The notes below the pieces were generated by a model, which was given only the letters and a program-made list of their open reading frames with translations, had not been told where the DNA came from and ran no database searches. From positions 1 to 64,000 of the forward strand of contig JADGCH010000009.1 in the NCBI GenBank assembly GCA_015229115.1: a stretch of 64,000 nucleotides of DNA, read 5' to 3'. Positions 26,877 to 36,700 of this stretch are shown here, one piece after another. Position numbers and translations under genes: made by a program. How positions within the stretch are numbered: the stretch's first letter is position 1; each line of letters starts with the position of its first letter. The stretch comes from Magnetococcales bacterium (GTDB lineage: Bacteria > Pseudomonadota > Magnetococcia > Magnetococcales > JADGCH01).

Positions 26877-29147
26877 ATGCCACAAGGAACAATCTCGGTA
26901 TTGCTGGTAGAGGATAATCCATCTGATTCTGCCATGCTGCAGGAGTGCCTGAAACAGGCCGTCCCATCGCTGTCTCGCATAGAGCATGTCGGGTCTCTTG
27001 CGACGGCACTGGCCTGCATGCAGCAACAACCGTATCAGCTTGTGCTGCTCGATTTAAATCTGCCGGATAGTACTGGTCTTGAAACACTGCGGCGTTGTCG
27101 TTCCCAGGATTCCAGACTGCCTGTGATCGTCCTAACCGATGAGTCTCATGTTGAGTTAGCGACCTTGGCTGTGCGTGAGGGAGCGCAGGATTATCTGGTT
27201 AAGGAATCAATCGATTGGGGTGATTTTTCTGGTAGAATGTTGCACATGGCCATCGATCGCAGCTACTTTCATCAGGTTCTGGAACAAAGTCGACAAAGTT
27301 TCCGTAATATTGTCGACAATAACAGTGACGGTATTCTGGTCGTCGATATACGTGGTTTTGTCCGTTTTGCCAACCCAGCCGTTACCAAGCTATTTGCCGG
27401 TCACCAGATTCATCCGGGTGATCTGTTCGGTTATCCTGTGGCGGCCAATGATGCCACTGAACTGGATATTGCGCCATTCGGCATGGCTAGGTGTGTGGCA
27501 GAAATGCGTGTTGCTCGGACGGAATGGGAAGGAGAGGAAGTCTTTCTAGCCTCCCTGCGTGATATTACGATACGCAAAAAACTGGAAGAGGAGCTGTGGC
27601 GTGCCAAAAAGGAGGCTGAAATGGCCAATCACGCCAAAAGTGCTTTTCTGGCTGTCATGAGTCATGAGATTCGTACACCGGTGTCGGCTATCGTTGGCCT
27701 GTCTGACCTGCTGGAGGAGACCAGTCTTGACACCGAGCAGCGGGAGTTTGTCAACTGGTTGCGTGAGTCAAGCAGCGTATTATTAAACTTGGTCAACGAT
27801 ATTTTGGATCTTTCCAAGGTTGAGGCCGGTGAGCTGCGTCTGGAACGTGCCGAGTTTGGTTTGGCTGATCTGCTGCAAAGTGTTTCTCATGTCATACAGC
27901 CGCGTGTTACCGAAAAGGGGCTGAAATTTGATTGTGTTACCGGTACGGGATTGCCCGCTCTATTGGAGGGTGATGCGGCAAGGTTGCGACAGATTCTACT
28001 CAATTTGCTCAGCAATGCTGTTAAATTTACAGATTATGGAGGAAGTATTACTCTAAGAGTTGATCAATATCAGAGAAATACAGAAACAGCTGGATTGCGC
28101 TTCACGGTCACCGATACCGGTATTGGCATTGCACCCGACAAACAGGAGCAGGTCTTTGATGATTTTGTCCAGGCCGATTCATCCATCGCCAGGCGCTATG
28201 GTGGCACGGGCCTTGGTTTGGGCATTAGTAAGCGGTTCGTTGAACTGATGGGGGGTACCATTGGTTTGACTTCCAGCGAGGGAGAGGGTAGCAGCTTCTA
28301 CATCAACGTTGACTTGCCTTTGGCGAGAAAACGATCCACTGGGGTACCGGATCATCATCCAGCCAAGCTCCGTGAACCTGATCAGGCGCAGTTAAGTGGT
28401 CGACGGGTGCTTCTGGTGGAAGCCAATTCAATCGAGCGTTTGTTGATCACCAAACTTCTGACCAGTTCCGGCCTGTTGGTGGAGGAGATCCCTGTCTGGC
28501 GTGATGGATTAACATTGCTGCATGAGGCGCGCGTTCGTAGCCTTCCTTTCCATTTGCTGATCATTGGCAGTGAGCGAAACGGTTTCAGTACTACAGATAT
28601 GCTGAATGACCTGCAACAGACCGATGCCTATAATGGACAGCCCGTACTGATACTGGACTCTGAACCATTGCTTAAAAAAGAGGAATTCATCAGTGTTCTC
28701 AACTATTTGTCGTTGACAAAACCCGTTGAAAAAGATCGATTCATGACCGCAGTGACTCAGGTGATTGCGCTGGGGAAGTCGCTGCGTATCTTGCTGGTGG
28801 ATGATTCACCAGAAATACACATGATCGTACGGGCCTTTCTCAATCACGGATTGCATCACATCGAAACGGCTAAAAATGGCTACGAGGGTGTGGAACAATT
28901 CAAAAAGGGCCGTTTTGATCTGGTATTGATGGATTTACAGATGCCAGGGATGAATGGGGTTCAGGCGACGAGGGCCATTCGTTCCTGGGAACAGCAACAG
29001 CAGCGGCATCGGGTACCCATTCTGGCATTTACGGCTGCCACTCAGAAAGATGAGTCGGCTTGGTTGGATGCTGAGTGCGACGGATTTGTCGCTAAACCCA
29101 TCCGCAAACAGAAGTTTCTTGATACCATCAGTCGTTATGCCTTGTAG
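26877..29147 (+). CDS. Hybrid histidine kinase (REC-PAS-HK-pseudoREC-REC)
   Basis: 756 residues from ATG 26877, eight bases after gggagaggg. The N-terminal receiver ([32 protein letters not shown]) precedes a PAS domain similar in sequence to that of the previous gene ([18 protein letters not shown]), a HisKA with His263 in [14 protein letters not shown], and an intact ATPase ([35 protein letters not shown]). A second receiver-like fold ([13 protein letters not shown]) lacks the acceptor Asp, and a final canonical receiver ([31 protein letters not shown]) follows. Last gene of the Kai cluster. Confidence 0.9.
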   Translation: MPQGTISVLLVEDNPSDSAMLQECLKQAVPSLSRIEHVGSLATALACMQQQPYQLVLLDLNLPDSTGLETLRRCRSQDSRLPVIVLTDESHVELATLAVREGAQDYLVKESIDWGDFSGRMLHMAIDRSYFHQVLEQSRQSFRNIVDNNSDGILVVDIRGFVRFANPAVTKLFAGHQIHPGDLFGYPVAANDATELDIAPFGMARCVAEMRVARTEWEGEEVFLASLRDITIRKKLEEELWRAKKEAEMANHAKSAFLAVMSHEIRTPVSAIVGLSDLLEETSLDTEQREFVNWLRESSSVLLNLVNDILDLSKVEAGELRLERAEFGLADLLQSVSHVIQPRVTEKGLKFDCVTGTGLPALLEGDAARLRQILLNLLSNAVKFTDYGGSITLRVDQYQRNTETAGLRFTVTDTGIGIAPDKQEQVFDDFVQADSSIARRYGGTGLGLGISKRFVELMGGTIGLTSSEGEGSSFYINVDLPLARKRSTGVPDHHPAKLREPDQAQLSGRRVLLVEANSIERLLITKLLTSSGLLVEEIPVWRDGLTLLHEARVRSLPFHLLIIGSERNGFSTTDMLNDLQQTDAYNGQPVLILDSEPLLKKEEFISVLNYLSLTKPVEKDRFMTAVTQVIALGKSLRILLVDDSPEIHMIVRAFLNHGLHHIETAKNGYEGVEQFKKGRFDLVLMDLQMPGMNGVQATRAIRSWEQQQQRHRVPILAFTAATQKDESAWLDAECDGFVAKPIRKQKFLDTISRYAL

Positions 29148-29192
29148 CCAAAATTATTCGTAAGTTGTTTAAACTGCTGGAAAGGTGCTACT

Positions 29193-30368
29193 GTGACATT
29201 GACGGAACTGCAATTCCAGGTCTCTCTTGGTGAAGACAGCCGTCGTCAATTCAAGCAGGATATTACCAATGCTGATGCGCTTGGTTCGGAGATGGCTGCC
29301 TTTGCCAATTCCGACGGCGGTGTCATCCTGCTCGGTGTGGCGGATGACGGTTCGTTACTGGGCCTCAGTCGTTCGGATGTTGTCCGTGTCAATCAGCTGA
29401 TCAGCAATGCCGCGGCACAGCATGTGCGCAGTCCAGTCACCGTACAAACCGAAAATATTGGCATTGACGATGGACGTGTTATCGTGGTACTCACCATACC
29501 CAGGGGGGAGGACAGGCCCTATTTTGACCGTCACGGAGTCATATGGCTCAGAAGCGGTGCCGACAAACGCCGGATCAACTCCAAAGAGGAATTACGTCGC
29601 CTGTTCCAGAGTGTTGATCAGTTCCATGCCGACGCACTGCCAACCAGTGCTCCGATCAGCAAAATCGATAAGCTGCGCTTTCGTGACTTTCTGCACGATG
29701 TGTATCAGCAGGATTGGCCCGAGACACAGCAGGATCTGCTGACACTGCTGCAGAACATGAATCTGGCTACCGACGATGGCCAGCTCAATCTGGCCGGGGT
29801 GCTACTGTTTGCCGAGCGGCCGGAGCAGATCAAGCCGCAGTTTGTTGTCAAAGCCGTGCGCTACTTGGCCGATGTTCCCTACACCAACGGCTATCTGGAT
29901 ACCGAAGACATCGGCGGTGCCTTACCCAAGGTGTTTACCGAGGCGATGGCCTTTGTCATGCGCAATCTGCACAAGGTTCAGGCCGGTCGCAGCGTTAACG
30001 CTCCCGGTATTCCGGAGATTCCGCCATTGGTGCTGGAAGAATTGCTGGTCAACGCCCTGCTTCATCGCGATTACCTGATTAGCGCACCAATCCGGTTGTT
30101 GGTCTTCGACCATCGTATTGAGATCATCAGCCCGGGCCACCTGCCCAATCATCTGACTGTTGCCAAGATTCGCACCGGTAATTCCATCATCCGCAATCCG
30201 ATCCTGGCATCCTACATCGCTAAAGGACTGTTACCCTATCGTGGCATCGGTTCCGGCATCAAACGGGCTCTGGCCAACTGGCCAGAGATCGATTTCAGCG
30301 ATGATCGCGACGGCTGCCTGTTTACCGTCACCATCCATCGGCATGAGCCTTCCGGCTCGATCGGCTAA
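29193..30368 (+). CDS. AlbA_2/Schlafen-type ATP-binding regulator
   Basis: 391 residues from GTG 29193. The N-terminal 150 residues match the AlbA_2 (Schlafen AAA_4-like) domain: EDSRRQFKQDI, EMAAFANSDGGVILLGVADD, and YFDRHGVIWLRSGADKRR. The C-terminal half is the GHKL-related HATPase_c_4 region often annotated as RecG-like: LVLEELLVNALLHRDYL, RIEIISPGHLP and PYRGIGSGIKRAL. Such proteins are usually transcriptional regulators or RNA/DNA-binding proteins of unclear function. It starts 45 bases after the Kai cluster and could be its last gene; its 3' end overlaps the convergent ccoS by four bases. Confidence 0.82.
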   Translation: MTLTELQFQVSLGEDSRRQFKQDITNADALGSEMAAFANSDGGVILLGVADDGSLLGLSRSDVVRVNQLISNAAAQHVRSPVTVQTENIGIDDGRVIVVLTIPRGEDRPYFDRHGVIWLRSGADKRRINSKEELRRLFQSVDQFHADALPTSAPISKIDKLRFRDFLHDVYQQDWPETQQDLLTLLQNMNLATDDGQLNLAGVLLFAERPEQIKPQFVVKAVRYLADVPYTNGYLDTEDIGGALPKVFTEAMAFVMRNLHKVQAGRSVNAPGIPEIPPLVLEELLVNALLHRDYLISAPIRLLVFDHRIEIISPGHLPNHLTVAKIRTGNSIIRNPILASYIAKGLLPYRGIGSGIKRALANWPEIDFSDDRDGCLFTVTIHRHEPSGSIG

Positions 30369-30550
30369 TCCTCCTTACGATGCTGCTGTTCCTGGTCCGG
30401 TAGCTGTTCCTGGTCATCATCGAACAGAATACGGTGGGCCGGACCCTCAAGATCCTCGAACTGACCGTTGCGTACCGCCCAGATCATCAGTCCCAAACCG
30501 ATACCACCCAGTAGCAGTGCTGCCGGTATCAACAAGTAGAGTGCGTTCAT
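30365..30550 (-). CDS. ccoS: cbb3-type cytochrome oxidase maturation protein CcoS
   Basis: A 61-residue protein with one N-terminal transmembrane helix (LYLLIPAALLLGGIGLGLMI) followed by WAVRNGQFEDLEGPAHRIL and FDDD, the family signature. CcoS is needed for cofactor insertion into cbb3 cytochrome c oxidase in the inner membrane. The start codon overlaps the stop of the ccoI-like gene (ATGA), as is common for these two. The oxidase structural genes are not in the window. Confidence 0.93.
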   Translation of the reverse strand: MNALYLLIPAALLLGGIGLGLMIWAVRNGQFEDLEGPAHRILFDDDQEQLPDQEQQHRKED

Positions 30551-32976
30551 GAGCCCAGCCGCCGCAAGCGCATGGCATTGCCGATGACGATCAGGCTGGA
30601 AATGGGCATGGCAATGGCGGCGACCACCGGAATGACCAGACCGGCCATGGCTAGCGGAATGGCGAGGCTGTTGTAGATCAGCGAGATGGTGTAATTCTGA
30701 CGAATGCAGCGCATGGTTCCTCGTGCCAGATCAACGGTGTAGACCAGTGACTCCAGTCGGCGGTTCAACAGCACCACGTCCGCTGTAGCCACAGAGACGT
30801 CTGCGGCATTTTCAACCACGATAGCGACAGCGGCGCGTGCTAGTGCTGGCGCATCGTTAATGCCGTCACCTACCATAGCTACCCAGTCACCCTGATCGTG
30901 CCATTGCGCCACATGGTATTCTTTCTGTTGGGGTAGTCTGGCACCGAGGGCTTCGGTAATGCCGACCTGTTGCGCAACAGCATCGACCACTGCCTGATGA
31001 TCGCCTGACAACAGCGTGACCCGCAGCCCGCGTTGCTGCAAGGCGGCGATCGTAGCAGCGGCATCGGCCTTGGGTGCATCGCTCAGGGCAATCCAGCCCC
31101 ACAGTTCTGTCGCGACACGACAGCCAATCCAGCTCCATGGAGCCTGTGGCGGTAACTCGTCCTCTGTTGCGGAGACAAAATCGGGACGTCCTACCCATAC
31201 CGTTTGACCGGCATGCTGGGCTGTGACACCCGCTCCGGGATGACTGATCACCTCGGTGATGCCAGTAACTGGGGCAATGTCCCGTAGCTTGGCCTCACGC
31301 ACAAGGGCCCGTGCCAGGGGGTGTTCGGAAAACTGCTCCACGCCTGCCACCAACGCCAGCAACTGTTGGGCGGTGATACCGGAGAGCGGTTGTAGCTGTT
31401 CGACATGGGGCGTGCCGCAGGTCAGGGTGCCGGTCTTATCCAGTACCAGACGATTAACCCGTGCCAGTCGCTCCAATACCTCGCTACCACGAATCAGGAC
31501 GCCACGATGGGCGGCACTGCCGCTGGCAACAATCATGGCGGCTGGTGTCGCCAGTCCCAAGGCACAGGGACAGGTAATGATCAGCAAGGCCACAGCGTGT
31601 TCAATGGCTTGAGCCGGATCCACCCACCACCATCCTAAAGCGGTCAGCAGGGCCAGCGCCAGAATGACGACGACAAAGCGGGCCGCGATGCGATCAGCCA
31701 GACTTTGCATGGGAGAACGGCGAGTCTGGGCCTCTTCGACCAGACGGACAATGGCCGCCAGCGCGGTTTCGTCGCCGGCATGGGTCACCTCGAACAGGAT
31801 GGCACCCTCCTGGTTAAGCGTACCGGCTGCCACGCGGTCGCCGATACTGCGTACTACCGGCAGACTCTCACCCGTCAGCATCGATTCATCGATACTGGTG
31901 CGACCTTGACGGATCAGGCCGTCGGCAGCGATGCGCTCTCCGGGACGTACGATCACCTGGTCACCACGCTGCAGCTCGCGCACTGGAATTTCCAGTTCGG
32001 TGGCATCGCGCAACACCCGGGCGGTACGCGGCTCCAGCGACAGCAACCGTTCGGTAGCACTGGCCGCCTTGCGCCGAGCCGCCGACTCCAGGTAACGTCC
32101 TGTCAGCAGAATGAAGATGAACATGGTTACCGAATCAAAGAAGACCTCGCCATGGCCACGCCACGTCACCCAAACGCTGTAACCAAAGGTCACTACAATA
32201 CCGGTGGCCACTGGCACGTCGACCGTCAGGCGTTTCAGGCGCAGACTGCTCCAGGCACTCCGGAAGAACACCATGCCGCTAAACAGCACCACCGGTAGGG
32301 CAATAGCGAGCGACACCCAGTGGAAAAACTGTTTTAGTTCGTGGTCGATACCGCTAAAATAGCCAGCATAAAGTGCCACGGCGATAAACATGGCATTGGC
32401 AGCGCCAAAACCGGCTACCCCGAGTCGCAACAACAAGGCTCGATCACGTTGCTGATGGATCTGCTCGATCCGGTCCGGGTCGTACGGTTCGGCGTGGTAA
32501 CCAATGCCATCGATGCTGGCCAGAATGTGGGATAGGGATAGTTGCTGTGGATCCCAGCGTACGGTGGCACGATGCGTGGCGAAGTTGACCCGCGCTGATC
32601 GTATACCAGGCAGTCCCTGTAACACCCGTTCATTCAACCAGACACAGGCAGCACAGTGCATTCCTTCCAGCAACAGGCAGATTTCAACGCCATCCCCAAC
32701 CGGTCGCACCAGACGACGCTGAAACTCGGCATCGTCAAAGGCAGCCCAATGGTTCGGATCGGTCGTTGTCGGGCGCATGCCAGTAATGGCCGGGTCGCGT
32801 CGGCGGTAATACTCTTCCAGACCGGCACCATGAATCATATGGTAGGCAGCCAGACAGCCCTGGCAGCAAAAATGGTGTTCTTGGCCTGTAGCATCGCCAT
32901 AGCGAATATCAATCTCATCCGCTATCGGTAGAGCACAATGGTAACAGGATAACGAGGAAGGGTTGTGATGAATCAT
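30547..32976 (-). CDS. ccoI: Copper-translocating P-type ATPase CcoI/FixI
   Basis: An 809-residue P1B-type ATPase. The extended N-terminus has a Cys pair region (CYHCALP) and CCQGCLAAYHMIH typical of FixI/CcoI, then a heavy-metal domain with HCAACVWL. Membrane motif TCPCALGLATPAAM, phosphorylation site DKTGTLT, phosphatase motif LTGES and hinge VGDGINDAPALARA are intact. FixI-type pumps deliver copper out of the cytoplasm for the cbb3 oxidase CuB site. Coupled to ccoS by a four-base overlap. The presence of this pair implies microaerobic respiration. Confidence 0.94.
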   Translation of the reverse strand: MIHHNPSSLSCYHCALPIADEIDIRYGDATGQEHHFCCQGCLAAYHMIHGAGLEEYYRRRDPAITGMRPTTTDPNHWAAFDDAEFQRRLVRPVGDGVEICLLLEGMHCAACVWLNERVLQGLPGIRSARVNFATHRATVRWDPQQLSLSHILASIDGIGYHAEPYDPDRIEQIHQQRDRALLLRLGVAGFGAANAMFIAVALYAGYFSGIDHELKQFFHWVSLAIALPVVLFSGMVFFRSAWSSLRLKRLTVDVPVATGIVVTFGYSVWVTWRGHGEVFFDSVTMFIFILLTGRYLESAARRKAASATERLLSLEPRTARVLRDATELEIPVRELQRGDQVIVRPGERIAADGLIRQGRTSIDESMLTGESLPVVRSIGDRVAAGTLNQEGAILFEVTHAGDETALAAIVRLVEEAQTRRSPMQSLADRIAARFVVVILALALLTALGWWWVDPAQAIEHAVALLIITCPCALGLATPAAMIVASGSAAHRGVLIRGSEVLERLARVNRLVLDKTGTLTCGTPHVEQLQPLSGITAQQLLALVAGVEQFSEHPLARALVREAKLRDIAPVTGITEVISHPGAGVTAQHAGQTVWVGRPDFVSATEDELPPQAPWSWIGCRVATELWGWIALSDAPKADAAATIAALQQRGLRVTLLSGDHQAVVDAVAQQVGITEALGARLPQQKEYHVAQWHDQGDWVAMVGDGINDAPALARAAVAIVVENAADVSVATADVVLLNRRLESLVYTVDLARGTMRCIRQNYTISLIYNSLAIPLAMAGLVIPVVAAIAMPISSLIVIGNAMRLRRLGS

Positions 32977-33021
32977 TCAAATTCGATAGGATAGATGTTG
33001 TAAAAGATGTAGCGAACTCAT

Positions 33022-33038
33022 GACAATTGTCGTATAAT
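33022..33038 (+). promoter_or_regulatory. Palindrome plus TATAAT in the gap between ccoI and the NarL-type regulator
   Basis: GACAATTGTC (33022-33031) is a perfect 10-base palindrome directly followed by TATAAT (33033-33038). It lies in the 156-base divergent gap, about 95 bases before the regulator GTG. I do not see a matching -35, so this is only a candidate operator and -10 element. Confidence 0.35.
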
Positions 33039-33132
33039 CGACGCAATTTCTCAGGAGCATCAAGTGTAAACCATTTGGTTGATCGTGAATAGTGCCGCCG
33101 GATAGCCGTGCGCTGCGATAGGGGATAGTCCA

Positions 33133-33765
33133 GTGTTCAAGATATTTGTTGCCGATGATCATGCCGTTCTGCGCAAGGGTGTCGTGGGTCTTCTGACAGA
33201 TACGGCTGACTTTGTTGTGGTGGGAGAAAGCGACAATGGTCGGGATACCATCCGTCATGTGGCCAAAACCGACGTCGACGTGTTATTGCTGGACATCAAG
33301 CTGCCCGATATGAGCGGGTTGGATGTCTTGCAGCGCGTCCTGCTGGACAAACCCGGTCTGTCGGTAGCTATTTTTACCATGTTTGCCGACGAAACATTGG
33401 CCATTCGTTATCTGAAAGCAGGTGCATCGGGCTATCTGACCAAGGAAATGTCGCCTGACCAGTTGATCGAGGCCATCCGCCATATAGCCGCAGGAGGTAA
33501 ATACCTGGCCCCCACCCTGGCAGCCAATGCCGTTGTCAAGATGCAAGAATCGCATCATGTCTTGCCGCACCAGTTCCTGACCGACCGCGAGTTCTCCATT
33601 TTTCTGAAAATCGCTGCTGGTATGCCCCTGGCAAAAATTGCAGACGATCTGCACCTTTCTCCTAGTACCGTGAGTTCCTATCGTCTGCGCATTCTCAAAA
33701 AAATGGCCATGTCCACCAACGCCGAACTGGTACGCTACGCCATCCAGCAACACCTGATCTCATAA
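33133..33765 (+). CDS. NarL/FixJ-family response regulator
   Basis: 210 residues from GTG 33133. The receiver has VADDHAVLRKGV, VLLLDIKLPDMSG (acceptor Asp) and GYLTKEM. The C-terminal helix-turn-helix (residues about 145-205) reads FLTDREFSIFLKIAAGMPLA then LSPSTVSSYRLRILKKM, the LuxR type, though the usual LTxRE is LTDRE. It should bind DNA when phosphorylated. It is convergent with the giant kinase gene, which ends in a NarX-type histidine kinase and is the likely partner; the kinase at 42.2 kb is an alternative. Confidence 0.92.
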   Translation: MFKIFVADDHAVLRKGVVGLLTDTADFVVVGESDNGRDTIRHVAKTDVDVLLLDIKLPDMSGLDVLQRVLLDKPGLSVAIFTMFADETLAIRYLKAGASGYLTKEMSPDQLIEAIRHIAAGGKYLAPTLAANAVVKMQESHHVLPHQFLTDREFSIFLKIAAGMPLAKIADDLHLSPSTVSSYRLRILKKMAMSTNAELVRYAIQQHLIS

Positions 33766-33789
33766 CTCGATGTTCAGTTTTTTGAGCCG

Positions 33790-36700
33790 TCATTCCAGCG
33801 AAGGTATTTTAGCCACAATTTGTGTGCCACAGTTGTCAGCCACCGTACCAATAGTCAAACTGCCGCCCAATCGTTTGGCCCGTTCCCGCATGCCGGAAAT
33901 ACCGAATGAAACCCAGCCATCCTGTTGCAGTGGCAGAAAGCCGACACCATTGTCGGTCACGGTGAGTACGACCCATTTCTGTTCCAACTCCTCTGTTATC
34001 CGCAGGTCGATACGGATCTGTGAGGCTTGGGCGTGACGAACAGCATTGGTGACTGCCTCCTGGCCAATACGGAACAGTGCGGTGGCGTGGCCATCGTCCA
34101 GGATAGGTGTAATCTCCTGTGATAGGGTCACCTCCAGTCCGGAGTGAAAAGCGACCTGATCCGCCATCCATTTCAGGGCAGCATGGAGGCCAAAATGGTC
34201 CAAAACAGGGGGTCGAAGGGAGGTGGCAATGCGTCGTACCGTTTGCTGGGCGCTATGGGCCAATTCTGCTATCTCTCGGCACCGCTGCTTCGTGTCAGGA
34301 GATGTCTGATACTTTTCCAATTGGGTGAGCGCAATTCTGATGGCAGCCAATGTGCCACCGAGCTCGTCGTGGACCTCTCCGGCAATGCGTTTTTTTTCCG
34401 TTTCTGCTGCTTGGTCCAAATGGTTCCCAAGGCGACGGATCTCCATGGTTGCGCGTTGTTCTGATGCCAACATTTGAGCATTGACCAGGGAGACCACTGC
34501 TTGTGCCCCTAAAATGGTCACAGTTTCCAGCCGTTGTGGTGAAAATACTCCGGATGCTCCGCCATGTTCCAGATACAGTGCGCCAAGGAATGCTCCGGAG
34601 TGGCGCAAGGGTACACAGAGCACAGACCTGGGCACGCGCTGGTCACGAAAAGATCCTCCCCAACGAGCGTCTGTTGGGGCCTCTGCCAATAGAACGGTTT
34701 CTCCACTTCTGAATACGTAACGGATTAACTCCATAGGAACGGCGGGGGGAACGGTGTGGTGGTGATCACATCGGTGTGGATCGTCCAGAAAAAATTGTAT
34801 GATGCCCGTTGTTTGCCATCCCTCGGCGGCCAGGACCAGATGTTCCTCCTGTAGCCATATGAGGCACCCCCGTTCTGCACCGGTATTGGCAAGTACCGCC
34901 TCAAGCAGTCGGATGACCACCTCTCTTACGCCTTCACCAGACGCAACAGATTGGGTCGCCTTCAGTAGTGTTGGATAATCCAGCATCTGTTCGCCCTTCT
35001 GCCGGTCGGAGGTTGTGGCTGTATCCAAACTGGACGATGCCACACCCGTTACCCGCTCGGGCCATTCCTCCAGTACTTCCCGATAGCGTTGTACAAGATC
35101 CATTTCTTTGGCTGTGGCACCGTAGCGAGACCATACCAGGATCGCCCGGTGTAACATGGAGCTGGCCAGCATCGGTGACTTCATGTCCAATAAGCACTCC
35201 CCAGCCATTTCCAGGGCCATAGCCTCGTATTGCATCCAAACCTCTCCACTCTGGGCACGAATCGCTGCTACAGCTGCTTCGCATAGGGGCAGAGCCTGCT
35301 CCGGATGCCCAAAGGCGCGCCGACACGCCGCTTTTACCAGGTAGTCGAGATGGAGGAAATGGGCCGAATTGTGTTGGGCCCAACGCGCCAGCTGTTTTTG
35401 ATTGGTTGCCACCAGACGCAATAGGCGCCGCCTCTCCGTCGTTGTGGCACTGGGCAACAAGGCCAGCGAGGAGAGAGACTCGTAAAATAACACCAGGGCC
35501 AATATAGGTCTTATATTGCCTTGTGCGGCACACTGTTGCTTGGTAAGGGCCATTTGCTGTGCAGCTTGATCGTATTCACGAAATAGGAAAGCATTTTTAC
35601 CAGCCTGAAGGAAATGGAAGATGGCCATGTTGGCATTCATGGATAAATCAGCCCAAACGTCCTGTTCTGATTTTAATCGCCACGTGGCTTCTGTTTCAGA
35701 CCGCAGCTCGGCGACCGCAGCCAGTGAGGTGTTTTTGATCAACTCAGCGAGCATACCAAAATAGGTGCCATGGCTTGTCAGTATCGGTAACCAATCCTGA
35801 CATTCCTGCTTGTAGGTCTCTAATGGCTCTCCCAAGTCGATTTTGAACATCAAGAGTACCGAAATGGCTGTACCAGCGTGGAAAATTGCCCCGCGATTCA
35901 TGGCCTGTATGTAGTCTCCTGCCAGTGCTTGGCAAACCGACTGCAACGGCTGTTTCCAGGGGGAGAGAAAGGCTCTATATATATGAATATCATTGAAATA
36001 CTCTGGAAAATATTGTGGTCCACGATCAAAAATCAACTCGGCAGCCTGTCCAAAACGGTAGCCACATGTCACAGCTTTATCACAGGTGCCGCCACCAATC
36101 AGACTGCTTCCAACCCAGACAAAATAACTTGCGGCGTCGTTGATCAAACATTCTTCCTGTAGCATGCGCAGGAGGATGATGGATGCAATGAGAGAGGCCA
36201 ACCGCGGATTGGCAAAGTGAATGGTCAACAAAATAGGTAACAACCAATGGGATTGCTCAGACAGATCTGCAGAACGACTTAATACGGGCATAGCCGCCAG
36301 GAATTCCGGCGTTGTATCGGCATAACGGGCGATTAACAGTTGTTGCACATAGCGGTGCTGACGTGTTAACTGGTTAGGGGTGAGGTGGGTTGGATAACCA
36401 AATTGATGTAAAACAAAATGGCCAAGTTCCAGTATTTTTCCAAACATCGAATGGGGAAGGTACAACGGAGCCAGATAAGTGAGAATTGGGCATAGATGGG
36501 TAAAACTGTCTGCGTGTGCTGCAATATCCGTTCGCAAGGCCTCAACTCGTTCCAAATCTTCGGCGATACCAGCACATTTCCCCGCCCCGTTGTGCAAAGC
36601 AAGGGCTAAATCATAATGCCACTGCCACCCTTCTTCACCGAGCAACAGCATGCCTTTCTCAAAATATTGCCTGGCTGTGGCAAAGGCCGCGGATTGGTTG

